Source: a virus. From it: 21,381 nt of DNA. Of this stretch, positions 6,551-12,989 are shown piece after piece. Location: positions 1,596 through 22,976 of the IMG/VR virus record IMGVR_UViG_3300014050_000153; one strand, given 5' to 3'. The notes below the pieces were generated by a model. The model saw only the letters and a list, made by a program, of their open reading frames with translations. It searched no databases and was not told where the DNA came from. Numbering within the stretch: position 1 is the stretch's first letter; the number at the start of each line of letters is the position of its first letter. The translations under genes and the position numbers were made by a program.

Positions 6551-6870
6551 CGTCTGTCCCTCCTTGGTTTTTTACCCTCACGAATGAAGGTGATTGTGTT
6601 GACCTTCTCGTACCCACGCCTGACCAGCTCCTGCTCGGCGAGCCTGAGCCTGTCCTGCGTGTCGAATGGAATCCCAGACTTGGACAGGAAATAAAAATCC
6701 CACCAAAGCCCAAGAGTCTCATCAATCAGTCGCTGGGTTGGCAGCTTGGCGAAGTCCCGAATGATGCGGTTGACCCGCTCGATGGCGGTCTCGCCCTTCG
6801 GCCTTTGCTGGCTGGCAATCTCAGCCCTGAATTCCCTCGGCGTTATCGTTGTCGATTTGTTTGTAGGCAT
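6547..6870 (-). CDS. Hypothetical protein, 107 aa
   Basis: The start is ATG 6870, preceded by AAGGAGCAGACACA, the same ribosome site plus CAGACA spacer used by other genes in this operon. The product is mostly helical, basic at both ends (the C-terminal 12 residues are nearly all Lys, Arg or Gly), with a W-W-D-F-Y aromatic cluster near residue 60. The family is not recognised. It begins a string of overlapping genes running to 4911, so its ribosome site probably drives a translation block separate from the VWA gene. Confidence 0.75.
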   Translation of the reverse strand: MPTNKSTTITPREFRAEIASQQRPKGETAIERVNRIIRDFAKLPTQRLIDETLGLWWDFYFLSKSGIPFDTQDRLRLAEQELVRRGYEKVNTITFIREGKKPRRDRR

Positions 6871-6934
6871 TGTGTCTGCTCCTTCCCGAGAGGGAGCCGA
6901 GGCCGTGAAGCCCCAGCTCCCTCGTCGATTTGTT

Positions 6935-8302
6935 TCACACCCCGAGGGGTATGTTCACCCGCTCGCCATAGGGAGGGGTGATGTTGGTTGTGTTGCCGTG
7001 AATCGCCCAAACCGTTGGGCAAATTTCACGACCCCAGTTGGATGTCTCTCCATCGGTGATGAAGAGGTGAACCTTCACCTCGTGGCCGTCCGAGACCAGC
7101 GACTCCAGCTTTTCGCTGGCATCGTCGAAGTCGGTGCCACCACCGCCACGCAATTTCGGCAGCGGGTCGCCGTCGAGATATTCCTCGAAGCCGTAGTGCT
7201 GAGTGTCGCACGATCCGATGAAGACTTTCGCCCTCAGCGTCTGGGCACACTCGGCAACCTCGGCGATGGCCTGACGGTACCGCTCCTCGCAAATGGAACC
7301 CGAGGTGTCCACCGTCACGGCAATGACCCCAGCTCCCTCGGCGCAAAGGCTCGGGAGAATGAAGTCACGGTGACGGCGGGACGGCCTGCGCCAGCTCCAG
7401 TCGTCGGTGGTGCGCTCAGTCAGGTGACGGCGTAGCTCGTCCCGCCAGTTGACCAGCGGTTTGCGAGCCTCGCCCAGCAGTCGAGCCAGCCCAGCGGGGA
7501 GTGACCCAGCCAGTCGAGCAGTCGCCTCGGCGGTGGCCACGGTGCTGTCGATTTTGTCCGACAACTCCTGAGCCTGAGCCTCGGTGAGCTGATTGCCCGA
7601 GCCGTCCTTGGGGTCTTCAATATCCCCCCAGCCAGTCGATTGCTCGTCGCCCTGCTGGTCGCCAGACTGACCGCCAGATTGTTGGCCGTCCTGATCTCCA
7701 GACTGGTCTCCAGCCTGATCTCCAGAACTGCCTTCATCGTCGGACTCATCGCTGTCGCCATCGCCAGAGCCAGACTCGTCAGACTTCTCGTCGGACTCGT
7801 CGTCTCCACCAGAGCCAGAGCCAGAGTTTTCCTGATCGTCCTGCTGGTTCTGATCCTGCTGTTGCTGTTGCTCCTGCTTCTGCTCCTCCTGCTTCTTCGA
7901 GAGAATCTCGTAGATTTGGAAGGCGGACAGGTCACGGTACTTCTCGTCGAGCAGACCGCCCTCGGGGAGGTAGTACCCGCCGTCCTTGCAGATGAGGTTG
8001 ATGGCGTAGTCACATGCCTGATTCCACCGTGATGGGTCACGGTGCCCACGCACCAGAGGGTGCTTGAGGATCACATGAAGAACCTCGTGCACAATGAGAC
8101 CAACGACCTGCCTGACCTCCAGCTTCTCGAGGAAGCTGGGGGCAAAGCGGATGCGGGTGCCATCGGTGCACGCCGTCTTCGCAGACTCGTCGAGGATGCT
8201 CGGCAAAGTCAGCGCAACCGTCCCGAAGAACGGTGCGTTGAGCACGAGCCAAGTCCTCGCCCGAGAAAGTTTTTCCTCGGGAGTAATTTGTTTCTTGTTC
8301 AT
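6935..8302 (-). CDS. Zinc-metallopeptidase-like plus VWA domain protein (DUF2201/CobT-like)
   Basis: Three parts are visible in 455 residues. An N-terminal domain (1-135) has H72-E-V-L-H76, an H-E-x-x-H zinc motif, as in DUF2201 putative metallopeptidases. A low-complexity linker (about 137-225) is almost entirely Gln, Asp, Ser, Glu and Gly. A VWA domain (about 280-440) keeps a full MIDAS: D332-x-S334-x-S336, T390 and D417. VWA proteins of this type pair with MoxR- or CobS-type AAA+ ATPases, and that ATPase is the next gene upstream. The pair is likely a chaperone-like machine that remodels or inserts a metal into a target. The start follows GGAGG, and a palindrome sits just upstream. The phage-specific role is unknown. 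Confidence 0.88.
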   Translation of the reverse strand: MNKKQITPEEKLSRARTWLVLNAPFFGTVALTLPSILDESAKTACTDGTRIRFAPSFLEKLEVRQVVGLIVHEVLHVILKHPLVRGHRDPSRWNQACDYAINLICKDGGYYLPEGGLLDEKYRDLSAFQIYEILSKKQEEQKQEQQQQQDQNQQDDQENSGSGSGGDDESDEKSDESGSGDGDSDESDDEGSSGDQAGDQSGDQDGQQSGGQSGDQQGDEQSTGWGDIEDPKDGSGNQLTEAQAQELSDKIDSTVATAEATARLAGSLPAGLARLLGEARKPLVNWRDELRRHLTERTTDDWSWRRPSRRHRDFILPSLCAEGAGVIAVTVDTSGSICEERYRQAIAEVAECAQTLRAKVFIGSCDTQHYGFEEYLDGDPLPKLRGGGGTDFDDASEKLESLVSDGHEVKVHLFITDGETSNWGREICPTVWAIHGNTTNITPPYGERVNIPLGV

Positions 8303-8316
8303 CGCTGAACCTCCAT

Positions 8317-8331
8317 GACTGCTTCGCAGTC
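8317..8331. promoter_or_regulatory. Dispersed palindrome, copy 2 (GACTGC-TTC-GCAGTC)
   Basis: A perfect 6-bp inverted repeat with a three-base loop, in the 31-base gap between the AAA+ stop and the VWA start. It lies immediately upstream of the VWA ribosome site, so on the mRNA it would form a small hairpin next to GGAGG. Confidence 0.6.
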
Positions 8332-8333
8332 GG

Positions 8334-9377
8334 TTAAGAGTTTACCGCCAGCACCTGACCACGGTTGATGACCCACTCGTTGTAGGCATCGCTCGAGGTC
8401 TCGAGTTTCGGATTCACCCGAGTCGCCGTCTTGGTGGCGAATGCCTCGAACTCAGCCCCGAGGCGGGGAATGTAGGTGAAGAACGCCTTCGCATTCTTCT
8501 CGTTCTTCAGCCGAGCGGTGAGCGCACCGACCAAAGCCCAGCGCACCTCGGGTTTCGAGGGAACCGTGGCCTTGGCGGGATTCGCCAGCACCTCGTCGGG
8601 CAATGTCGCCAGCCCCTCGTACACGGTCAGGAAGCCGTGCAGGTCGAGGCCAGCCGTGCCCAGAGCACCGCTGAGCCAAGAGGGAGAGGTGAGTCCAGCC
8701 TTGACGACCTTGTCCACCGCCTCCCACGAGCGGGGGCAAGCCACTTTCTTGGCGAAGTCCGCAGTGGGTTCCTCGCTGAAGCGGTCAGGTCGGAACTGCA
8801 GGAAGCTGAGAATCTGCGGAGAGATTCCAGCACCAGCAGCCCAGCCCAGCCAGTGGTCGAGATCGGGGATGACCTCGAGCGTGGCATCGAACCGCCCGAT
8901 GAGCGGGGAGATGAGCCAGCTCACGCCAGCACGGTCAGTGCGTGCGTTGGTCGCACCCACGAACTGCACGCAATCGGGGATGCGTTTTCCTTCGACCTCT
9001 CTCGCCCAGATGATGTGTTGCAGACCCTTCTGCACCGCCTCACTCGCTTGCCCGAGATCGTCGAGGAAGCAGAGCGTGGGCACCTTCGCATTCAGCAACC
9101 TGCGGAGCAGGCCGATGGGGTCGAAGGTTGCCTGACCGTTGAGGACGACAGGGAGACCCTTGTAGTCCGTAGGATCGGAGCAGGCGGGAGTGTCCACGAT
9201 CACGGTGGGATCACCGCCGATTTCCTCGGCCACCCGCTTCCAAGCGGACTGCACGAGGGCGGTTTTACCAACGCCAGCTCGCCCGATGAGGAGCGTGCTG
9301 ATCTTGTTTTTGAAGGCGAGGTACAAATCCTCGGCCAACTTTCCGACTTTCACTGAGTTAATGATGTTGTTGTTCAT
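8334..9377 (-). CDS. MoxR/CobS-type AAA+ ATPase
   Basis: I start it at ATG 9377 (347 aa), because the extra 27 residues of the longer frame are a read-through of the A-rich leader. Walker A is G-R-A-G-V-G-K-T (32-39), Walker B T-L-C-F-L-D-D (101-107) and sensor 1 G-A-T-N (141-144). A likely arginine finger lies in I-G-R-F (160-163). A helical lid and C-terminal part follow. This is the AAA_5/MoxR layout. MoxR-type rings work with VWA partners, and the adjacent gene encodes one. Phages are known to carry cobS/cobT-like pairs whose function in infection is unclear. The start has only a weak GAGAG site and the CAGACACA spacer shared with its neighbours. Confidence 0.92.
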   Translation of the reverse strand: MNNNIINSVKVGKLAEDLYLAFKNKISTLLIGRAGVGKTALVQSAWKRVAEEIGGDPTVIVDTPACSDPTDYKGLPVVLNGQATFDPIGLLRRLLNAKVPTLCFLDDLGQASEAVQKGLQHIIWAREVEGKRIPDCVQFVGATNARTDRAGVSWLISPLIGRFDATLEVIPDLDHWLGWAAGAGISPQILSFLQFRPDRFSEEPTADFAKKVACPRSWEAVDKVVKAGLTSPSWLSGALGTAGLDLHGFLTVYEGLATLPDEVLANPAKATVPSKPEVRWALVGALTARLKNEKNAKAFFTYIPRLGAEFEAFATKTATRVNPKLETSSDAYNEWVINRGQVLAVNS

Positions 9378-9398
9378 TGTGTCTGTTCTCTCTTTCTG

Positions 9399-9493
9399 TT
9401 TTTGTTTTTGTTTTTGTTTGGTGCACCCAGTCATTCGACAGGGATCATGGGAGCGCACCGACAGGCGATGCGCTCCTGATGATCACTGCTAAG
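9399..9493 (-). repeat. Structured intergenic leader A, upstream of the AAA+ gene
   Basis: On the mRNA strand this reads: palindrome copy 3, GATCATCA, an 8-bp hairpin (9450-9457 with 9469-9476, loop 11), TGATCCCTG, GGGTGCA, then an A-rich unpaired stretch of AAAAAC units before the ribosome site. The order matches leader B at 10389-10480, so the two are repeated designs. Confidence 0.55.
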
Positions 9494-9496
9494 CAG
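9485..9496. promoter_or_regulatory. Dispersed palindrome, copy 3 (ACTGCTAAGCAG)
   Basis: Identical to copies at 3541, 12121 and 20777. The stop codon of the 289-aa minus-strand gene (9489-9491) lies inside it. It is preceded by GATC on the plus strand, giving the recurring GATCACTGC string. Confidence 0.55.
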
Positions 9497-10358
9497 ATGC
9501 CCCGAGCGTCGAGCGAAGGGACTCGAGCGTCGAGAGCACCGACTTCGATGCGCTGACGGCCTGCGCACGAGTGGTCTTGTCGTTCCGCAGAACCTCGGGG
9601 TCGTTGAAGACCGCCAAGGTTTTGCGTGCATTCGCCAAGGCCGTGGCAATTTCCGCATTGCCAGTGAAGTTGAGACACTCGGCCTCATCGATCACATCGG
9701 CCACCGAGTGAACGGTGCTGTCCCGAAAGACAGCGTCCGACTTGGCGAGCACCTGACCGAACTTTCCGACGACCTCGGCCACCCGCTCGAGGAGCGAGGC
9801 GTGGCAGTCGGCCAGCCGTGCGCTGACCGCCTGCTTCGCCCGAGCCTGCAGGGCGGGATCGTTCAGGTCGGTTTCCCGAGGGAACGAGAACTGGTCAAAA
9901 GCAACCGAGAATTTCTGGCGGAAACTCTCGGAGGTTTTCGGGTACTCGCTCGGGTTGAAGAGACCGTTGAGGCGAAGCTCGGCCTCGCATTTGATCTCGT
10001 GGTACTTCGCCGCCAGCTCGTCCGCCAGCTCGTTGAACTCGGCCACCAACTTGTCGTGGATGGCGATGAACGACTGGTAGGACGAGATTGGGAGAACCCT
10101 CTGCTCGCCGTGCCAAGGGAGAGTGAACTTGTAAAAGTTCTCCCGAATCCTCGAGGCCACCTGATTGATGGCCTTGAGGTAGTCGGGGCGGATCAGTGCC
10201 TTGACGAACCGTCCGCCCTGTCCCGAGTTGATCTTGTGGTTCTCCTCGACCTCGGCGGTGGCCTTCCGATCCTGCCGTCCCCCGATGAAGCGGGAGATGG
10301 ACAAGTCAGCGAGCCGTGCGTGGCCGTTGAGTTTGTCGTGGGTGATGTGTGTGTTCAT
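9489..10358 (-). CDS. Helical protein of the AAA+/VWA module (DUF3150-like), 289 aa
   Basis: I choose ATG 10358, which follows AAGGAGCAGAC; the seven extra upstream codons are not needed. The protein is mostly long helices (about 85-140 and 165-280), with a middle P-S-E-Y-P-K-T segment and Ser/Ala-rich C-terminal helices. Size, helical nature and position directly upstream of a MoxR/CobS-type ATPase and a VWA gene resemble the DUF3150 phage family as I remember it. I cannot confirm this without a profile search. It is probably the substrate, adaptor or structural partner of the ATPase. No enzymatic motif is visible. Confidence 0.75.
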   Translation of the reverse strand: MNTHITHDKLNGHARLADLSISRFIGGRQDRKATAEVEENHKINSGQGGRFVKALIRPDYLKAINQVASRIRENFYKFTLPWHGEQRVLPISSYQSFIAIHDKLVAEFNELADELAAKYHEIKCEAELRLNGLFNPSEYPKTSESFRQKFSVAFDQFSFPRETDLNDPALQARAKQAVSARLADCHASLLERVAEVVGKFGQVLAKSDAVFRDSTVHSVADVIDEAECLNFTGNAEIATALANARKTLAVFNDPEVLRNDKTTRAQAVSASKSVLSTLESLRSTLGASA

Positions 10359-10388
10359 GTCTGCTCCTTCTGCCAGCAATCGCTGGCG

Positions 10389-10480
10389 GTTTTTGTTTTT
10401 GTTGTCTGCACCCCGCTTTGGCAGGGATCACTGCAACCCTCGGGGCATTCCCTCCCGAGGGCTGAGGGTGATCACTGCAA
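10389..10480 (-). repeat. Structured intergenic leader B, upstream of the 289-aa gene
   Basis: It has the same order of parts as leader A. On the plus strand: GTTTTTGTTTTTGTT, TGCACCC, CAGGGATCA, an 8-bp hairpin (CCCTCGGG 10437-10444 with CCCGAGGG 10454-10461), then TGATCACTGC. A further perfect 6-bp hairpin (GCCAGC/GCTGGC, loop of 4, about 10371-10386) sits beside the ribosome site. Confidence 0.55.
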
Positions 10481-10606
10481 GTCGCTCACCCATGCGAATG
10501 GATAAAAAAATCCATTCACATGCAATGCCCAGACCCGCTCGTCCTCGATGAAGCGAGTGGAGTAGGCACTCTCCCAAACAGGTTTTGGAAGACTTTGTAT
10601 GTCCAT
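10472..10606 (-). CDS. Small hypothetical protein, 44 aa
   Basis: A short frame begins at ATG 10606 with AAAGGAGG six bases upstream and ends at TGA 10472-10474, just where leader B begins. The product is aromatic (five Phe/Tyr and three Trp in 44 residues), with a hydrophobic G-F-F-Y-P-F-A-W stretch near the end. Strong ribosome site, tidy spacing and fit between neighbours support a real gene. The family and function are unknown. Confidence 0.65.
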   Translation of the reverse strand: MDIQSLPKPVWESAYSTRFIEDERVWALHVNGFFYPFAWVSDLQ

Positions 10607-10620
10607 GCTGTTCCTCCTTT

Positions 10621-10803
10621 TTATTTTAGTGTTTTGCCAACCGAGGGGTGACCGTGAACCCTGTCGATCACGGCTCGGATGACGGCACCGTTGATCGCCT
10701 CGAGGAAGTCACCACTGATTCTCGTGAACTTTCCGCCCCGCCGTTCTTTCGATTGGTGGAGAGCGTATTTCTTCACGGCTGCTTTGTTGATCAGCACGCT
10801 CAT
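10621..10803 (-). CDS. Small basic protein with histone-fold-like features, 60 aa
   Basis: The ATG overlaps the upstream stop (ATGA). After a short N-terminal helix (A-A-V-K-K-Y-A-L), the protein reads K-F-T-R-I-S-x-x-F-L-E-A-I-N, then a roughly 22-residue amphipathic helix, and H-P-S-V-G-K-T-L-K at the end. In archaeal histones, loop 1 carries R-V-S, helix alpha2 is long and amphipathic, and loop 2 carries R/G-K-T-V/L-K. The same three elements occur here in the same order. If correct, it would be a minimal dimer that binds or compacts DNA, as described for some phage and bacterial histone-like proteins. Helix alpha3 would be missing. This is inferred by eye only. Confidence 0.7.
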   Translation of the reverse strand: MSVLINKAAVKKYALHQSKERRGGKFTRISGDFLEAINGAVIRAVIDRVHGHPSVGKTLK

Positions 10804-11066
10804 GATTTTGAATCTCCCCGTGAACTCCAGACATCATTCCCATCCTTCTCGACCTCACGAAGAATGTTCTTCGCATGGGAGAGAGGGAGGAGATTGATGA
10901 TCCAGTCCCACAGCTCGTGGGTTTTGAACGCCTCGAGATTCTGCCAGAAAAGCTCCTGCCGTTCTGGGGGCAACGCCTCGAGCCATTGCCTCGTCGTCGT
11001 GCGGGTCTTCGACCTGTACTTCGACTTCAGGTTTCTGATTTTTATGTCAGTTACTGATGCGGTCAT
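10800..11066 (-). CDS. Hypothetical protein, 88 aa, first gene of the leftward operon
   Basis: The start is ATG 11066 after GGAGGTACAGACAC, another case of the ribosome site plus CAGACA spacer. The N-terminal 30 residues are basic (K-I-R-N-L-K-S-K-Y-R-S-K-T-R). The rest is helical and Trp-rich (R-Q-W-L-E-A-L, E-L-F-W-Q-N-L-E, L-W-D-W-I-I-N-L-L). The family is not recognised. As first gene of the operon after a long structured leader, it could be an early regulator, but nothing proves it. Confidence 0.7.
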   Translation of the reverse strand: MTASVTDIKIRNLKSKYRSKTRTTTRQWLEALPPERQELFWQNLEAFKTHELWDWIINLLPLSHAKNILREVEKDGNDVWSSRGDSKS

Positions 11067-11532
11067 GTGTCTGTACCTCCATGTTTAGTTTTTGTTTTCA
11101 GAATCCAGCACACGGTGCCGAACTCATGACTGCACCCCGAGCCGACATAGGCCGAGGTGCAGTGTATGAATTCAGTTTTTGTTATTTGATCAGCCGACCT
11201 GACTTGCTCCCGCTAGTCGCAGGTCGCCCCGAGTGATCGCTCGGGGGAGACTCAGTTTTTCCAAGAGTGGCAGTGCGCTCCGAACTCGCCCCGCATCCCT
11301 GCGGGAGTCATCCAGCTTGCTCGTTGACGATTTGAACCTCGAAAACTTTCAGGTCACCCGATCATAAAAGATCGCCTGTACCTTACTCGCCCTCGGGATC
11401 GTCGGGAGGTTCTCCGATATGTGGGGAGAATTCTCCTCGAGGAAATCACTGCCAAGCGTCGAATCTCTTTAGTGTCACCGCAGTCGAATCAATGAACTAA
11501 GGGTATGTTGCACCATTTTGGTGAAGCCGTCA

Positions 11533-11545
11533 ACTGCTTTGCAGT
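11533..11545. promoter_or_regulatory. Dispersed palindrome, copy 4 (ACTGC-TTT-GCAGT), beside a minus-strand TTGAC box
   Basis: A perfect 5-bp inverted repeat. On the minus strand it runs into TTGACG, a -35-like box pointing toward the leftward operon, though the expected -10 is poor. On the plus strand a GATAAT (11555-11560) lies downstream without a good -35. Confidence 0.5.
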
Positions 11546-11697
11546 CACACCGTAGATAATATGACACTAGCAGGGGATCGCCACCAGATGCCGAAAAAAT
11601 CGCTCTAGGATGGCCTATAAAGCGTTTTGATGGGCTGGGTAGTATGGGGACAGCGGGGCACCTTACAGAGTAGACGGCCTGAGCGGGGGATATTGGA

Positions 11698-11889
11698 TCA
11701 CCAAGGCGGGAGGATAATTTCGGGGGAACCTGCAGGAGAAAGAATGTTTTGTTTTTCTTGGTTCGCTTGGTCTCGAGAGAGAATTTCATTTCGTTCCAGA
11801 GGCAAGGTCTCGAAAGATTCAAGCACGGTTTCCAGAGGGGAGATGGTCGTCACATGGTTGAGGATCGAACTCATCGCTGGGTTTCGCAT
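11698..11889 (-). CDS. Doubtful small protein in the regulatory region, 63 aa
   Basis: An open frame on the minus strand from ATG 11889 (or GTG 11940) has a protein-like, acidic, helical composition (L-E-T-V-L-E-S-F-E-T-L-P-L-E-R-N-E-I-L) and a Pro-rich end. A GGGGGAGG sits upstream but about 12 bases from the ATG, too far to be convincing. Other long frames cross the same bases. It may be a small early gene at the head of the leftward transcript, or chance. Confidence 0.25.
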   Translation of the reverse strand: MRNPAMSSILNHVTTISPLETVLESFETLPLERNEILSRDQANQEKQNILSPAGSPEIILPPW

Positions 11890-12120
11890 CGTGAGCAGAA
11901 GCCTCCCCCAATTAAGGGGAAGGCTTTCTGGAGTCGTCACCGCTTGGGATGCTCGCTCGCAGTGTCTGTCTTTTCGTGCTCGGGTTTACCAACCCTCACG
12001 CTCGAATGCTCGAGTCAAACGCCTGTCTTTTTAAGAGCGGGTGGAGTTCACGAGTCCCCGCTCGTCGAGAATTTCGCAACCCACACGGCTCTGTTCGATC
12101 TTTCTTCCGCTGGGAGGACA

Positions 12121-12132
12121 ACTGCTAAGCAG
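12121..12132. promoter_or_regulatory. Dispersed palindrome, copy 5 (ACTGCTAAGCAG)
   Basis: Identical to the copies at 3541, 9485 and 20777. It lies 46 bases before the TerS start and 11 bases before a TTGACT box. Confidence 0.55.
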
Positions 12133-12143
12133 CCAGAAGTGTT

Positions 12144-12171
12144 TTGACTTGCAGGTGCAACGCAATAAAAA
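12144..12171 (+). promoter_or_regulatory. Possible sigma70-type promoter for TerS
   Basis: TTGACT (12144-12149), a 16-base spacer and TAAAAA (12166-12171). Transcription would begin within a few bases of the GTG start at 12178, giving a nearly leaderless message. That would explain why no ribosome site is seen. The -10 is only a 4/6 match. Confidence 0.35.
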
Positions 12172-12177
12172 ACCGCT

Positions 12178-12750
12178 GTGCCACGAAAAAAAGTCGAGCC
12201 TCGGCCTGCCGAGAATCTTTCCATCGCATCGCTGAGTGATGCACCACCAATCACCAAACTGGTGAAGGATGATGATCGGACAGAAAAAAAAATCACGAAG
12301 CGTCGAGGCCGTCCAGTGCCTCAACTCGAGAGCCTGAACGAAAAAACAATCGCCGAGATCGGACAACTTGCTCGACTCGGAATGAATGAGCGACTCATCG
12401 CTGGTGCGATTGGGATCAGCGTTTCGAGAATGCAAAAGTGGAAGGACGAGTCGGAACAATTTCGGAGCCTGCTCGAAAGAGAGCGGGAGAGATTCGTCGC
12501 CGACAATCTCATGAAGCTCCGCAATCACGCATCGACCTCGCCCCAGTCTGCGCAGTGGCTCCTCGAGAGAGTCCGCCCCGAGGAGTTCAGTGCGAAGACA
12601 GAGCTAAGAATTTCTGGTGGAGTGAGTAACACGACGACGATGGACATTTCCCCGAGCGTCTGCCAGCTCCTCGCTGAGGCTCGATCCAAGCCGATTGATG
12701 CCGAGGTGCTGTCGATCTCTTCTTCTTCCTCTGATCAAAAGAATAGCTGA
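12178..12750 (+). CDS. terS: Terminase small subunit
   Basis: A Pro/Lys-rich N-terminus (1-50) is followed by a helix-turn-helix (about 55-90: L-N-E-K-T-I-A-E-I through S-V-S-R-M-Q-K-W). A charged helix comes next (92-118), then S-A-Q-W-L-L-E-R-V-R-P-E-E-F, the A-x-W-x-L-E-R-x-x-P-x-x-F pattern of phage small terminases. A Ser-rich tail ends it. TerS binds the packaging site and hands DNA to TerL. GTG 12178 is the first possible start after an in-frame stop at 12166-12168. The function is supported by TerL downstream. Its codon style (CTC, GAG, CGA) resembles the leftward operon more than TerL. Confidence 0.75.
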   Translation: MPRKKVEPRPAENLSIASLSDAPPITKLVKDDDRTEKKITKRRGRPVPQLESLNEKTIAEIGQLARLGMNERLIAGAIGISVSRMQKWKDESEQFRSLLERERERFVADNLMKLRNHASTSPQSAQWLLERVRPEEFSAKTELRISGGVSNTTTMDISPSVCQLLAEARSKPIDAEVLSISSSSSDQKNS

Positions 12751-12805
12751 TGGAATCTCTTCCTCAAAAAGTCTGAAAGCCAAAGACATATCCAAATAAA
12801 ATCCG

Positions 12806-12985
12806 ATGTCAAAGATACCCCCACCACCGCCCAGCCCCCTCCCACGCTACTCTAATAATATAGACCCAAACGACACACCACCCATCTGCATTATCGGCTA
12901 CACCCCGCCCCCTGTTTTTACCTATCCCCACCCCACAATTTTGGCGCACCCAGCCGCCATAAAAACCCCATGTTTGGAGGCATGA
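12806..12985 (+). CDS. Possible proline-rich small protein, 59 aa
   Basis: Between TerS and the next gene an ATG opens a 59-codon frame that is about one third proline (P-P-P-P-P near the start, T-P-P-P-V-F-T-Y-P-H-P in the middle). No ribosome site is seen. The stretch is extremely C-rich on the plus strand, which itself produces proline codons and few stops, so chance is a real alternative. Apart from this frame I see nothing else in 12751-12980 except a GGAGG belonging to the next gene. Confidence 0.25.
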   Translation: MSKIPPPPPSPLPRYSNNIDPNDTPPICIIGYTPPPVFTYPHPTILAHPAAIKTPCLEA

Positions 12986-12989
12986 CTTA

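Larger units (their letters stand above)
11067..12177. promoter_or_regulatory. Divergent regulatory region with many hairpins
   Basis: About 1.1 kb separates the leftward operon from the rightward structural genes, with no convincing coding frame. The 11086-11480 part is dense in inverted repeats: ACTGCACC/GGTGCAGT (11129-11163), CGACCTG/CAGGTCG (11195-11226), CCCCGAG/CTCGGGG (11227-11246) and CCCGCA/TGCGGG (11290-11305). Further on are palindrome copies at 11533 and 12121 and a 7-bp hairpin at 12035-12063. It most likely holds promoters for both directions and a long structured leader. A replication origin or packaging site is possible. Confidence 0.55.

Noticed and set aside
6056-6694. A 212-codon plus-strand frame opposite the 286-aa gene
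   Set aside because: It is the shadow of two well-supported minus-strand genes with ATGA coupling.
7858-7905. Repeats of CTG/TTG triplets, considered as a microsatellite or CRISPR-like array
   Set aside because: They encode the Gln/Glu-rich linker of the VWA protein; no spacer-repeat pattern exists.
9391-9420. TTTTTG repeats considered as a terminator U-tract on the plus strand
   Set aside because: The genes here are on the minus strand, where the run is an A-rich leader before a start codon; there is no GC-rich stem directly before it on the plus strand.
11475-11822. A 115-codon minus-strand frame
   Set aside because: The composition is irregular, there is no ribosome site, and it runs through hairpin and palindrome sequence; probably chance.
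11627-12034. A 135-codon plus-strand frame in the regulatory region
   Set aside because: The translation is rich in Arg, Gly, Trp and Ser without domain-like pattern, has no ribosome site and competes with two minus-strand frames over the same bases.
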